Positions 44,098 to 53,740 of a stretch of 64,000 nt of DNA are shown here, one piece after another (position 1 is the stretch's first letter; every line of letters starts with the position of its first letter). The notes under the pieces were generated by a model. That model did not search any database and was not told the origin of the DNA. It saw only the letters and a list, made by a program, of their open reading frames with translations. The position numbers and the translations under genes are program-made. This DNA is from Cognatundibacterium jejuense. GTDB taxonomy: Bacteria; Pseudomonadota; Gammaproteobacteria; Burkholderiales; Burkholderiaceae_D. The DNA is taken from the NCBI RefSeq assembly GCF_014284255.1, contig NZ_JACOFV010000019.1:1-64000 (forward strand). The letters run 5' to 3'.

Positions 44098-47000
44098 GTG
44101 AAACTTATACCGACGCATCGTAGCTTGTCCGCCTATACCCGAAGTTTTTGGTGGCTGTTGCTTGTCATGCTGGCATTTGCACTGATGTTAATCTTTTATG
44201 TACGTTCTGCTGCAGAAGTTGAGCATGCAAAAGATCTGCGCTTTGAGTCCTATATTCTGTCTGAAGAACTACGACAATCATCCAACGACCTGACCCGTAT
44301 GGCGCGTAGCTATATTGCTACTGGCGACAGTCGATTTCCGCGTTACTATCAGGAGATACTTAATATTCGAGATGGTAAACGCCCGCGTCCCGCTACCAAT
44401 CGAGCCAACTATTGGGAAATTTTGTCTGAGAAAGAGCAACAGGAAATGAGTACACCAGTTACTCGTTTTCAAGGTGGTAAAACAATTTCTATGCTCGATT
44501 TGATGCGTCAGGTCGGCTTTACTGAGGCAGAATTCGCTAAGGTAGCCGAAGCAAAAAAAGAATCTGATGCGCTCACTGCAACAGAGCGCAAAGCAATGCA
44601 CTTGTTTGAAATGGCTGGTGATAAAGATCAAGTCAGTCGCGAAGAAGCAAGGAAGTTGTTATATGACGAATCGTATCAACATGCAAAAGCTTCCATCATG
44701 CATTCTATCGATGACGCCTATCACTTTATGGATATGCGCACTGCAGATTTACTTCATGATGCGCAAACCTTAAACTCTCGACTCAGGCTGTGTTTCATTT
44801 TTTTCGGTCTCCTATTTCTGTCTTTGTTGTGGCGCGCGCAACGTGCTTTAAGTGAAACACTGGGCGCACCTTTAGAAGAAATTTACTCCTTACTGGCACA
44901 AATTGGCAGCGGCAATTTTGCACAAGTAATTCAAGTCGAGCCAAGGCAAGAAGCTAGTATCAAAGCCTGGATCGCATTGACTCAACATAAATTAGCCATC
45001 TCTGAAGAGAAGCACGAAGATATCAACGAGAAGAATCGCCGCTTAACAGGTTTGTACAATGCATTAAGTCAGTGTAATCAGGCCATCGTTCGTAGTCACT
45101 CTGAGCAGGATCTGTTTGAAAAAATTTGCCATAGTGCGGTGGCCTATGGCGGTATGAAAATGGCCTGGATAGGCATCATCAAGCAAGATACGCAAGAGTT
45201 TGTTCCTGTTGCCTATTATGGTGTTGACGGGAAGGAATATATCGAAGGGCTGACTATCTCGCGCAAACCAGATAGCAATGGCCAGTTAGGTCCGATTTCC
45301 TGCGTGCTGATCAATAACGAACCCATGTGGTGTCAAAATTTTGTACAGGATGTCGCAAGTTTTCATTGGTATGAACGCGGTGCGCGTCATGGTTGGCAAT
45401 CGATGGCCATTTTACCTTTACATAAAAATGGTAACGTCGTCGGTACCTTTAATTTATTTTTGGACAGAATCAATGCCTTTGATGAAGCTTCGCGCCAGTT
45501 GTTGTTAGAAATGACGATGGATATCAGCCATGCTTTAACTCGCTTTGAACTGGAACGGACAAACGAGCAATCCCGCAAGGCAGAAGGCTTACGTAGCTTT
45601 ATGCTGGAAAAAATTAACAGTAGCTTATCCCTGGCAGAGATTTTGAGGGACGTGGTGCTGGAACTGGAAAAAATTATCCCTGACAGTATTTGTTCCATCA
45701 TGCTGGCGAGCGAAGATGGAAAGTGTTTGAAACTTGGCGCTGCCCCCCATTTGCCGGATTTTTACTGTCAAGCGATTGATGGACTGGCGATCGCCCCAGG
45801 CGTAGGTTCTTGCGGCAATGCGATTGCTACCGGCCAAAGAACCATCGCGGTAGATCTTACGACTCACCCGTTCTGGGAGCCCTATAAATCATTGACTGAA
45901 CAAGCAGGTTTGGGATCATGCTGGTCAGAACCAATTTTGTCTTCATTAAACAAAGCACTGGGCGCCTTTGCGATTTATCACAGAGCAGCGGCGATTCCAC
46001 AAGAATTCCATTTGCATCTACTGCAAATGGCGGCGCATTTTATTGCGATTGCCATTGAACGTAAACAATCTGAAAATAAATTACGTAAGCTTTCACAAGC
46101 TGTCGAGCAGAGTTCCAATGCCATTATTATTACAGACGGTCACGCCAAAATTGAATATGTGAATGCCGCATTCTTAACAAGCAGCGGTAAAACGCTGCAT
46201 GAAGTCATCGGCAAACGACCATATTTAAATCAAAGCGATCGAACTTCTAAATCAAGTTATAAAACGATGCTGAAAGCTTTGCGCCGCGGCGAAAACTGGC
46301 ATGCAGAGTTAACGCATTTTGATCGTTTAGGTAGTGAGCACACCGATTTTATTCAGGTGTCTCCAATTCGGGACGAGGCAGGACAAATAAGACATTTCTT
46401 ATTTGTACAAGAAGATATTACTGAAAAAAAACGCAGCGAGGAACGGATACAATATCTGGCACATTTTGATGCCCTGACAGGAATCGCTAACCGGACTTTG
46501 CTAGAAGAACGCGCGCGTTATTCGCTTGGCCGCGCTGTGCGTTCGAAAGAGCCTTTGGCGGTAGTGTTTTTTGACATTGATCATTTTAAGGACATCAACG
46601 ATTCCTTGGGACATAGCTTTGGTGATGCTTTGCTGGTCGAATTATCGAAACGTTTGGTAAGCAGTTTGCGTGCTGAAGATACTATTTCACGTTTAGGTGG
46701 CGATGAATTTGTTCTTTTATTACCGGGCATTGATAGTCATGGTGTCGAGGCGGTTGTGCAAAAATTAATGCACATCGTCAATGCGATTTACCGCATCGGA
46801 GAAATTGAACTCAATATTACGACATCGATGGGGATTGCAGTGTTCCCTGAAGATGGCAAAGACCTCGAAACTTTATCCAAGAATGCTGATTCGGCGATGT
46901 ACCGGGCAAAGCGCGAGGGACGCAACACTTATCGCTTTTTCACTCCGGAAATGCAAGCACGCTCCGCACGTCATCTTGAACTGGTCAACGCTTTACGCTA

Positions 47001-47769
47001 TGCGCTGGAAAAGGAACAGCTCTCTTTACATTATCAACCGCAAGTATCGATAGCCAGTGAAGATGTGATAGGCGTAGAAGCGCTGTTACGTTGGCATCAT
47101 CCTGAAATGGGCAATATTTCTCCTGATGAATTTATATCGGTTGCAGAAGAGACAGGGCTGATTTTAAACATAGGTGAATGGGTGATCCGTACAGCCGTGA
47201 CACAACTGAAATCCTGGCATCAGCTTGGCTTTTATGGTTTACGTATCGCCGTTAATTTATCAGCTGTGCAGTTCCGCCATGGAGATTTGCCAAATACTGT
47301 GACGCGAATTTTACAAGAAGCGGATTTGAAGGCTGAGTTTTTAGAATTAGAACTGACCGAAAGTGTCGCCATGCACGATCCGGAAGGCGCTATTGGTATC
47401 ATCAAGCAGTTGTATGAGCGCGGGGTACGAATGTCGATCGACGATTTTGGGACTGGATATTCATCCCTGAGTTATTTGAAAAAATTTAACGTCTATAAAC
47501 TTAAAATTGATCGTAGCTTTGTACGCGATATTTATACTGATCCTGAAGATAAAGCGATTGTGAGTGCCGTGATCGGTATGGCTAATAGTTTGGGCTTGAA
47601 GACGATTGCTGAGGGTGTTGAGACCTTTGAGCAATTGGAGTTTTTGCGTCAGCAGGGATGCGCAGAAGTTCAAGGTTACTATTTCTCCAAGCCTTTGCCT
47701 GCGCCGCAATTTGAGGAATTTATGCAGAGTCGTCAAAGTGCACGTGGCGGAGTGCGGTTGGTGTTGTAG
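44098..47769 (+). CDS. GGDEF-EAL protein with GAF and PAS sensors
   Basis: A 1223-residue c-di-GMP enzyme. Order: membrane segment about 15-35, a periplasmic helical sensor to 229, second segment 230-246, HAMP-like linker, GAF about 335-485, second GAF about 505-655, PAS about 662-780, GGDEF about 785-945 and EAL about 955-1210. The GGDEF site is intact (RLGGDEF, 867-871), and the EAL site is intact (EALLRW, 994-999), so it may both make and break c-di-GMP. Start is a GTG at 44098. Signals sensed are unknown. Confidence 0.92.
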   Translation: MKLIPTHRSLSAYTRSFWWLLLVMLAFALMLIFYVRSAAEVEHAKDLRFESYILSEELRQSSNDLTRMARSYIATGDSRFPRYYQEILNIRDGKRPRPATNRANYWEILSEKEQQEMSTPVTRFQGGKTISMLDLMRQVGFTEAEFAKVAEAKKESDALTATERKAMHLFEMAGDKDQVSREEARKLLYDESYQHAKASIMHSIDDAYHFMDMRTADLLHDAQTLNSRLRLCFIFFGLLFLSLLWRAQRALSETLGAPLEEIYSLLAQIGSGNFAQVIQVEPRQEASIKAWIALTQHKLAISEEKHEDINEKNRRLTGLYNALSQCNQAIVRSHSEQDLFEKICHSAVAYGGMKMAWIGIIKQDTQEFVPVAYYGVDGKEYIEGLTISRKPDSNGQLGPISCVLINNEPMWCQNFVQDVASFHWYERGARHGWQSMAILPLHKNGNVVGTFNLFLDRINAFDEASRQLLLEMTMDISHALTRFELERTNEQSRKAEGLRSFMLEKINSSLSLAEILRDVVLELEKIIPDSICSIMLASEDGKCLKLGAAPHLPDFYCQAIDGLAIAPGVGSCGNAIATGQRTIAVDLTTHPFWEPYKSLTEQAGLGSCWSEPILSSLNKALGAFAIYHRAAAIPQEFHLHLLQMAAHFIAIAIERKQSENKLRKLSQAVEQSSNAIIITDGHAKIEYVNAAFLTSSGKTLHEVIGKRPYLNQSDRTSKSSYKTMLKALRRGENWHAELTHFDRLGSEHTDFIQVSPIRDEAGQIRHFLFVQEDITEKKRSEERIQYLAHFDALTGIANRTLLEERARYSLGRAVRSKEPLAVVFFDIDHFKDINDSLGHSFGDALLVELSKRLVSSLRAEDTISRLGGDEFVLLLPGIDSHGVEAVVQKLMHIVNAIYRIGEIELNITTSMGIAVFPEDGKDLETLSKNADSAMYRAKREGRNTYRFFTPEMQARSARHLELVNALRYALEKEQLSLHYQPQVSIASEDVIGVEALLRWHHPEMGNISPDEFISVAEETGLILNIGEWVIRTAVTQLKSWHQLGFYGLRIAVNLSAVQFRHGDLPNTVTRILQEADLKAEFLELELTESVAMHDPEGAIGIIKQLYERGVRMSIDDFGTGYSSLSYLKKFNVYKLKIDRSFVRDIYTDPEDKAIVSAVIGMANSLGLKTIAEGVETFEQLEFLRQQGCAEVQGYYFSKPLPAPQFEEFMQSRQSARGGVRLVL

Positions 47770-47815
47770 ATACTATAGCTAAAACATGAGCTTCAATAAT
47801 AGCAGTTTAAACCTG

Positions 47816-47842
47816 TCGAACATTTCGAACATTTCGAACAAT
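47816..47842. repeat. Three tandem 9-base repeats
   Basis: TCGAACATT, TCGAACATT, TCGAACAAT lie without gaps between the GGDEF-EAL gene and the converging MBL gene. A minor slippage repeat with no evident role. Confidence 0.5.
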
Positions 47843-47884
47843 CGACCACACGCTTGCACCAGCTGTGCACTAATTTGCCTCAAC

Positions 47885-48745
47885 TCAAAGCTGATTCAAC
47901 GGAATTTTCAAATAACTCACACCATTGCTTTCTGGCTCGGGAAATTGGCCAGCGCGGATGTTGACCTGTATCGCAGGCAGCAATAAAACCGGCATGTCCA
48001 GTCCAGCATCACGTTTTTGCCGCATGCTGACAAACGCGTCTTGAGTCACGCCGTCATGTACATGAATATTATGTGCCTTTTGTTCCGCCACCGTTGTTTG
48101 CAAAACAGGTAAACGCCCTGCTGGTGGATAGTCGTGGCACAAAAACAGCCGGGTACCGGCTGGAAGTGCGAGTAATCTTTGTATCGATGAAAATAGCTGA
48201 TACGCATCGCCACCTGGGAAGTCACAACGTGCGGTGCCCACGTCTGGCATAAACATGGTGTCACCAATGAACACGGTATCTGCAATCTGGTATGCCATAT
48301 CTGCGGGCGTATGACCGGGTAGGGAAATTGCTCTGGCAGTGAGTTTTCCTATCGAAAAAATTTCATTGTCTTTGAACAGAATATCAAATTGCGATCCATC
48401 GGTAGTGAATTCCGGTTCCAGATGGAATATTTTTTTAAACACCTCCTGAACCTGATCGATGTGTTCGCCAATGGCAATTTTTCCACCCGCTTGCTGGCGC
48501 AGATAATGTGCTGCGGATAGATGATCAGCATGCGCATGTGTCTCTAAAATCCATGCTAAATTTAAACGTCGAGTGCGCAAAAAATCTAAGACTTTGTCTG
48601 CATTTAAAGTATGCGTTTTGCCGGATTTGGGATCGTAATCAAGCACCGGGTCGATTACCGCCGCATGTCCACCTTCCTCGTCATACACGATATGTGTTGC
48701 GGTGCTGGTGTGCGGATCAAACAAACTTTCAATGATTGGATTCAT
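47885..48745 (-). CDS. MBL-fold hydrolase, persulfide dioxygenase-like
   Basis: A 286-residue metallo-beta-lactamase-fold protein with the metal motif THAHADHLSAAHYL, then LPGHTPADMAYQI, FIGDTMFMPDVGTARCDFPGGDA and FLCHDYPP. These are hallmarks of the ETHE1/Blh persulfide dioxygenase group, which oxidises glutathione persulfide to sulfite. It is divergent from a TauE/SafE exporter that could remove the sulfite, as in BigR-type sulfide detoxification clusters. No BigR or rhodanese gene is adjacent. Confidence 0.85.
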   Translation of the reverse strand: MNPIIESLFDPHTSTATHIVYDEEGGHAAVIDPVLDYDPKSGKTHTLNADKVLDFLRTRRLNLAWILETHAHADHLSAAHYLRQQAGGKIAIGEHIDQVQEVFKKIFHLEPEFTTDGSQFDILFKDNEIFSIGKLTARAISLPGHTPADMAYQIADTVFIGDTMFMPDVGTARCDFPGGDAYQLFSSIQRLLALPAGTRLFLCHDYPPAGRLPVLQTTVAEQKAHNIHVHDGVTQDAFVSMRQKRDAGLDMPVLLLPAIQVNIRAGQFPEPESNGVSYLKIPLNQL

Positions 48746-48909
48746 AAGCGTAGTCTCGAAAAATTTGGCTCAATGTTTTCGGGTAACGAACATTGCTTTC
48801 CATTTGTGTGTCATAGATCAGAAAATTCGCAACAATTAGCAAAATTTCTAGACAAGGCAAGCTTAAGTGGTAAAGCGTTGTCGTTGCAACGAAATCGCAT
48901 TATTATGCA

Positions 48910-48921
48910 TTATTCGAATAA
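48910..48921. promoter_or_regulatory. Palindrome TTATTCGAATAA before the exporter gene
   Basis: A perfect 12-base palindrome 32 bases before the TauE-type start and inside the divergent gap. A TTGCAA (48884-48889) and CATTAT (48908-48913) at 18-base spacing could be the promoter it overlaps. A thiol-sensing ArsR-type repressor such as BigR is a plausible binder, but its gene is not in the window. Confidence 0.35.
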
Positions 48922-48953
48922 GCTTATGTGTTTTTTGATATAAGGGGTTGCTA

Positions 48954-49763
48954 GTGTTGTCTTTGACAATGTTGTTGATCATCATTGCTGGGAGCGTCGT
49001 CGGGCTTGTGATGGGTTTGACTGGCGCTGGTGGGGGCATTTTGGCGGTACCTGCGCTCATTTATAGCCAGGGCTGGACAATGCAGCAGGCAATGCCAGTC
49101 GCTTTGTTGGCGGTGACCGTTGGGGCCATGATAGGAGCTATCGAAGGTTTTAGTAAAAAGCTAGTCCGTTACCGCGCTGGCTTTGTGATGGCTCTGGCGG
49201 GAAGTTTTCCAACCTGGTTAGGGGTACATATTGCTCACCGCATTTCCCAATACTGGCTGATGCTGAGTTTTGCGATGATATTGCTGCTGGTGGCGACACG
49301 ACTTTTTATACAGATACGTCAACACGGGGCGAATGAGCACGAAAGAAATACTCTGGCGAACATTAACGCCAATACCGGGCGTTTTGACTGGACACCTAAA
49401 ACAGCAGCGGTGATTGCAGGCATTGGCAGCATTGCGGGTCTGAGTTCGGGCTTATTGGGTGTTGGTGGTGGATTTATTATTGTTCCGATGTTGCGTCATT
49501 TTACGAATGTCAGCATACAAGGCGCGGTTGCGACGTCCTTGTTTGTGATTTCGCTGGTAGGCATGATAGGTGTGAGTTCGGCTTTGATGAATGGTGCCGA
49601 ATTACCATTGCAGCTTTCTGCAATTTTTGTCGCGACCACGGTGGCCGGAACTATGCTTGCACGTAGAATAGTCAGCTATCTGCCTGCTCAGATAGTGCAA
49701 ATCATTTTTATCCTTTTGTTGTCAGGCGTTGCATCTAGCTTGCTGTATCGTGTTTTTGCCTGA
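48954..49763 (+). CDS. TauE/SafE-family sulfite/anion exporter
   Basis: A 269-residue protein with about eight membrane segments and two family repeats (GLVMGLTGAGGGILAVPALIY and GLSSGLLGVGGGFIIVPML). The family exports sulfite, sulfonates or related anions. Position opposite the persulfide dioxygenase-like enzyme suggests sulfite export. The GTG at 48954 has AGGGG six bases upstream and is preferred over the TTG at 48948 and an ATG at 48969. Confidence 0.86.
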   Translation: MLSLTMLLIIIAGSVVGLVMGLTGAGGGILAVPALIYSQGWTMQQAMPVALLAVTVGAMIGAIEGFSKKLVRYRAGFVMALAGSFPTWLGVHIAHRISQYWLMLSFAMILLLVATRLFIQIRQHGANEHERNTLANINANTGRFDWTPKTAAVIAGIGSIAGLSSGLLGVGGGFIIVPMLRHFTNVSIQGAVATSLFVISLVGMIGVSSALMNGAELPLQLSAIFVATTVAGTMLARRIVSYLPAQIVQIIFILLLSGVASSLLYRVFA

Positions 49764-49842
49764 GCTCGCTCGGTGCGAATTACGCAAAACATTTGAGGTC
49801 AGACTGTTAAAATAGGTATCTCGTTTTTTATAACGCCAAACC

Positions 49843-51135
49843 ATGTGTGCAACACCTATTACCGTTAATGTCCCTGTAGAGCAGTTATGCATAGGTTTAT
49901 ACGTTCATCTGGATGTTTCCTGGCTTGATCATTCGTTTGCTTTAAATAGTTTTAAAATTAAAACTGAGCAAGAGATCGTTGCACTCAAACAGTTAGGCCT
50001 GAAGACGATTCGCGTCAATCCATCTAAGTCCGATTGCCGCCCACTTCCTCCTGTTCCGCGCACGCCTGGTCAGCCAGAAGCTAGTACAGCCGTCGCCATT
50101 GTGACACCAGAGGAACAAGAAAAAATCAAAGAAAAACGTGCGAGAGTAGAGCGCTTGATCAAAGAGCGCGCAGCCATTGCTGAATGCGAAAAGCAGCTAC
50201 TCAAAGCGGCAGGCACACTCAAAAATATCACAAAAAATCTCTTCGCCAGACCGCAAGAATCAGTTAGACAGGCAGACGAATTAATTCAACAAATGGTCGA
50301 TTCGCTGCTGGTCGATAAAGACATTGCCATTCACTTAATGAACGATAAAATTGTTGGTGAAGAAACGTATTACCATTCATTGAACACGGCAGTGCTTACC
50401 ATGATGGTCGCTAAGGAATTATCCTTTTCTGCCGCAGATATTAAATTATTGGGAATGGGTTGCTTGTTTCACGATATCGGCAAGATAGAAATTCCGGATC
50501 GCATCGTCAATAAGACTTTTGAATTGACACGTGCAGAACAAAATCTGTTGCAACAACACTGTCATTACGGTCAACAAATTGCAGAAAAGTTAGGACTGTC
50601 AAAGCCTATCGTCGATATCATCACACAACATCACGAATACGCGGATGGCAGCGGTTATCCAAGTTTTTTACGTGGCGATAAAATTTCTCCGTTAGCCCGT
50701 ATCGTGGCAGTGACCAATACCTACGATAATTTGTGTAATCGCCCAAATCATGCTGATTCTATGAGCCCGCATGAGGCGATGTCGTATATGTTTGGCAAAA
50801 TGCGTAAGCAGTTTGATCCCGCTGTCTTGAATCTGTTTATCCGCAGCATGGGCATTTACCCGCCGGGAACCATCGTCAAGCTCTCTGATGCTACGTTAGG
50901 TATGGTTGTCGCGGTAAATTCCGGCAAGCCATTACGGCCTAGCGTCTTAATTTACGATCCAGGCGTGCCAAAAAGTGAGGCGATCATTCTCGATCTCGAA
51001 CATGAGCCTATCCTGGAAATCAGTGAAAGTCTCAAGCCTGCGCAGTTATCGGCAGAAGTTTACGATTATCTGAGCCCTCGCAAACGAACTACATACTTTT
51101 TTGATTCGGAACGACAGAAAGCACCGGCTCATTGA
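49843..51135 (+). CDS. HD-GYP domain protein (c-di-GMP phosphodiesterase)
   Basis: A 430-residue cytoplasmic protein. Residues about 5-110 fit the DUF3391 domain common in HD-GYP proteins (VEQLCIGLYVHLDVSWLDHSF). The HD-GYP domain spans about 150-350 with HDIGK (210-214) and HHEYADGSGYP (263-273), so all the usual metal ligands appear present. It should degrade c-di-GMP. It stands alone upstream of the malonate regulator and may work with the GGDEF-EAL protein at 44098, but the link is only c-di-GMP. Confidence 0.9.
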   Translation: MCATPITVNVPVEQLCIGLYVHLDVSWLDHSFALNSFKIKTEQEIVALKQLGLKTIRVNPSKSDCRPLPPVPRTPGQPEASTAVAIVTPEEQEKIKEKRARVERLIKERAAIAECEKQLLKAAGTLKNITKNLFARPQESVRQADELIQQMVDSLLVDKDIAIHLMNDKIVGEETYYHSLNTAVLTMMVAKELSFSAADIKLLGMGCLFHDIGKIEIPDRIVNKTFELTRAEQNLLQQHCHYGQQIAEKLGLSKPIVDIITQHHEYADGSGYPSFLRGDKISPLARIVAVTNTYDNLCNRPNHADSMSPHEAMSYMFGKMRKQFDPAVLNLFIRSMGIYPPGTIVKLSDATLGMVVAVNSGKPLRPSVLIYDPGVPKSEAIILDLEHEPILEISESLKPAQLSAEVYDYLSPRKRTTYFFDSERQKAPAH

Positions 51136-51162
51136 CCGCTAGGCCCGAGCTAAACGATTATC

Positions 51163-51822
51163 TTAAGTGGCAGCACTGAGCTTTTTCATGGACGCGATCA
51201 GATCGGCAAATCGTTCACCCTGGATAATAATATGCCCACGCAGCATTTGCGCTGCCAGTTCCCCATCGCCAGCAATGATTGCAGCGACAACTTGATCATG
51301 TTCATGAAAGGACATTTTGACGCGGTCACGAACACGCAACTGCAAACGTCGGTAAGGACGTAGGCGCCGATGCAGATTCATCGCCTGCGTTGACAAAAAC
51401 TCATTGTGACTACCTTGATAAATCAGCTGATGAAATAACTCATTCTGATAAAAGTAATCGTCACTGTCGCCACTTTCACTTGCTTCCTTACAGGCACGAT
51501 GCGCAGATTGCAAGGCTTGCATCTCTTCGTTGCTCATACGTCTGGCAGCCATACGGCCACACATGGCCTCAAATTCAGCCATCACTTCAAACATTTCCAC
51601 CAATTGTTGCGGACTAACCGTAGCGACCTGAGCACCACGACGCGGTCGCATATCGATAATCCCCATCGAAGCCAACTGTATCAGTGCTTCACGAATGGGT
51701 GTACGTGAGACGCCAAATTGGCTTGCCAGTTCAGTTTCGTCAAGGTGATGTCCTGGTTGTAACTGTCCCATCGCGATCATTTCTTCGATTTCTTCACGGA
51801 GGCTGGCAGAGCGGTTTTTCAT
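51163..51822 (-). CDS. GntR/FCD-family regulator, likely malonate operon regulator
   Basis: A 219-residue regulator with the GntR winged helix (LREEIEEMIAMGQLQPGHHLDETELASQFGVSRTPIREALIQLA in pieces) and an FCD domain (ELFHQLIYQGSHNEFL, EHDQVVAAIIAGDGELAAQMLRGHI). It is divergent from the malonate transport and decarboxylase genes, the position of MdcY in other bacteria. The start at 51822 (MKNRSASLREE) is taken over a TTG at 51840. It probably represses or is relieved by malonate. Confidence 0.85.
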   Translation of the reverse strand: MKNRSASLREEIEEMIAMGQLQPGHHLDETELASQFGVSRTPIREALIQLASMGIIDMRPRRGAQVATVSPQQLVEMFEVMAEFEAMCGRMAARRMSNEEMQALQSAHRACKEASESGDSDDYFYQNELFHQLIYQGSHNEFLSTQAMNLHRRLRPYRRLQLRVRDRVKMSFHEHDQVVAAIIAGDGELAAQMLRGHIIIQGERFADLIASMKKLSAAT

Positions 51823-51859
51823 ACTGATATTCCCAAACAAACGGCTATTAAGTTTTTTC

Positions 51860-51889
51860 AGTATATATTAATGTTGACTTTGAATGCAA
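51860..51889 (-). promoter_or_regulatory. Candidate promoter of the GntR/FCD regulator
   Basis: On the minus strand TTGCAT (51889-51884) and TATACT (51865-51860) are separated by 18 bases, 38 bases ahead of the regulator start. It is ten bases from the TTGTATACAA operator, so autoregulation is possible. By pattern only. Confidence 0.35.
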
Positions 51890-51898
51890 AATAAACGA

Positions 51899-51912
51899 TC
51901 TTGTATACAAGA
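51899..51912. promoter_or_regulatory. Operator-like palindrome TCTTGTATACAAGA
   Basis: A perfect 14-base palindrome in the divergent gap of the regulator and the malonate operon. The core TTGTATACAA is the form of site bound by GntR/FCD regulators, including, as I recall, MdcY of Acinetobacter. It is the only such site seen in the gap. Binding is inferred. Confidence 0.6.
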
Positions 51913-52088
51913 ATAGCGAAAACACGAACAACATCAAATTGCATCGACGATGTAAAAGCTTGCATAGAAGTAAAGTACAGACCTCATACTTCAGCAGTCA
52001 AGGCGATCAAAGTTCGGTCAATAACAGTAGAGGAGCATCACAGAATCGCTCCCGCATAAGTTTTAAAACAATAAACTTAGGAGACAAC

Positions 52089-53180
52089 ATGTTTATTTCA
52101 AATCGCACACGTCCTGGCTGCGTTGCTGCTAAAAGCACCAGCAACGACACTCAAACTCCAAAAGCTGGCAGGAGAAATCTATTGCAAGCTTTGAGCCTCG
52201 CACCTTTAGCTGCCATGTTGCCAGCCAAGGTGTGGGCACAAAATCAGCTATTGAAAATATCGCATCAATTTCCCGGCGGAACTGCCGACAGTGGTGATTT
52301 CCGAGATCGCATCTGCCGACAATTTGCCGCTGAAGTTGAAAAACGTAGCAATGGCAGTTTGAAATTTGAGATTTATCCCGGTTCATCGTTAATGAAAACC
52401 AATGCGCAATTTTCTGCCATGCGCAAAGGGGCGCTCGACTTGTCTCTGGTTCCGTTGTCCTATGCTGGCGGCGAAGTGCCTGAAGTAAATATTGGGCTTA
52501 TGCCAGGTCTGGTACCTTCTTATGAAGTGGGTGCGGCCTGGAAAAATGCTGAAGTAGGCAAAGAATTGAGCCGTATTTTGCAAGAAAAAGGCATCGTTAT
52601 TGTGAGCTGGATCTGGCAGGCGGGCGGTGTTGCGTCACGTACCAAAGCGGTCGTCGATCCGGACGACGTAAAGGGAATGAAGATCCGTGGTGGTTCCCGG
52701 GAAGTTGATTTGGTCTTAAAAGCCGCTGGTGCTGCTGTGGTTTCTTTGCCTTCCAATGAAATCTATGCCGCCATGCAAACGGGAGCGATGGAAGCGGCGA
52801 TGACTTCATCGACTTCATTGATTTCATTCCGTTTGGAAGAAGTATCTAAATTTTTAACCACCGGTCGTGGTCAAAGTTACTGGTACATGTTGGAACCACT
52901 AATGATGTCTAAAGTGGTGTTCGATCGCTTGAGCAAAGACCAGCAAAACATCATCATGAGTGTTGGTGCTGACATGGAAGCTATCGCCATAAAATCAGCC
53001 AAACAAGACGATCTCGCTGTAGCTGCCGTCTATGAAAAAAAAGGGGCGAAAGTTGTCGATATGAATGCTACGACAGTCAAAAAATGGCAAGCAATTGCGC
53101 GTACAACAGCATGGAAAGATTTTGCTGACCGCAACGAAAGCTGTGCCAAATTGATCAAGCTGGCGGAGAAGCTCCTATGA
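52089..53180 (+). CDS. TRAP transporter substrate-binding protein DctP family
   Basis: A 363-residue exported binding protein. The leader has a twin-arginine-like motif GRRNLLQALSLAPLAAMLPAKVWA, so Tat export is possible. The mature part begins LLKISHQFPGG and has FEIYPGSSLM, KGALDLSLVPLSYAGG and MKIRGGSREVDLVLKAAGA. It is coupled by overlap to DctQ and DctM genes and heads the malonate operon, so malonate or a close dicarboxylate is the likely ligand. The ATG at 52089 follows TAGGAGACAAC; a 50-codon upstream extension is rejected. Confidence 0.9.
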   Translation: MFISNRTRPGCVAAKSTSNDTQTPKAGRRNLLQALSLAPLAAMLPAKVWAQNQLLKISHQFPGGTADSGDFRDRICRQFAAEVEKRSNGSLKFEIYPGSSLMKTNAQFSAMRKGALDLSLVPLSYAGGEVPEVNIGLMPGLVPSYEVGAAWKNAEVGKELSRILQEKGIVIVSWIWQAGGVASRTKAVVDPDDVKGMKIRGGSREVDLVLKAAGAAVVSLPSNEIYAAMQTGAMEAAMTSSTSLISFRLEEVSKFLTTGRGQSYWYMLEPLMMSKVVFDRLSKDQQNIIMSVGADMEAIAIKSAKQDDLAVAAVYEKKGAKVVDMNATTVKKWQAIARTTAWKDFADRNESCAKLIKLAEKLL

Positions 53181-53740
53181 GTCACGGCTTCGAAATCCAG
53201 CCAGCCCAACTAGCTGCGTTACCACAACAAAAATGGCTGCGGGTTCTAGTGCTTAGTATGGCATTTCTTAACCGACAAATCGTCCGATGTTGCATGGTAG
53301 CGATGTTTGTCGCTACCTTGATCTTGACGTATTCTGTGATCAGTCGTTACCTATTTAATGCACCCACCGACTGGCAAGACGAAGCCTGCGTTTTTATGCT
53401 GATTGGCGTCAGTTTTTTCTCAGCGGCGTCCGTGCAATCATATCGGGGTCACATAGGTATCGAAGTGTTGTCTTCGCTGTTGCCAGCCAAAGTGAATGCG
53501 ATCAGGTTGATATTGGTGGATGTGATTAGCTTTGTATTTTGTAGTTTTTTTTCCTGGAAATCCTGGACGCTTTTTTATGAGGCCTGGACTGAAGGGCAGA
53601 CCACTTCATCTACATTTGCACCACCATTATGGATACCGTACGCCATGATGGCGTTTGGCATGAGCTTATTGTCCTTGCAAATTGTCCTGCAAATCCTGAC
53701 TGCGATGCTCGCTAAAGAACCGAAAAAGGAGCTGGCATGA
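53177..53740 (+). CDS. TRAP transporter small permease DctQ family
   Basis: A 187-residue membrane protein with four membrane segments and the family motif VISRYLFNAPTDWQDEACVFMLIGVSF. It bridges the binding protein and the large permease. Its start overlaps the stop of the binding-protein gene (ATGA) and its stop overlaps the next start in the same way. Confidence 0.9.
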   Translation: MSHGFEIQPAQLAALPQQKWLRVLVLSMAFLNRQIVRCCMVAMFVATLILTYSVISRYLFNAPTDWQDEACVFMLIGVSFFSAASVQSYRGHIGIEVLSSLLPAKVNAIRLILVDVISFVFCSFFSWKSWTLFYEAWTEGQTTSSTFAPPLWIPYAMMAFGMSLLSLQIVLQILTAMLAKEPKKELA

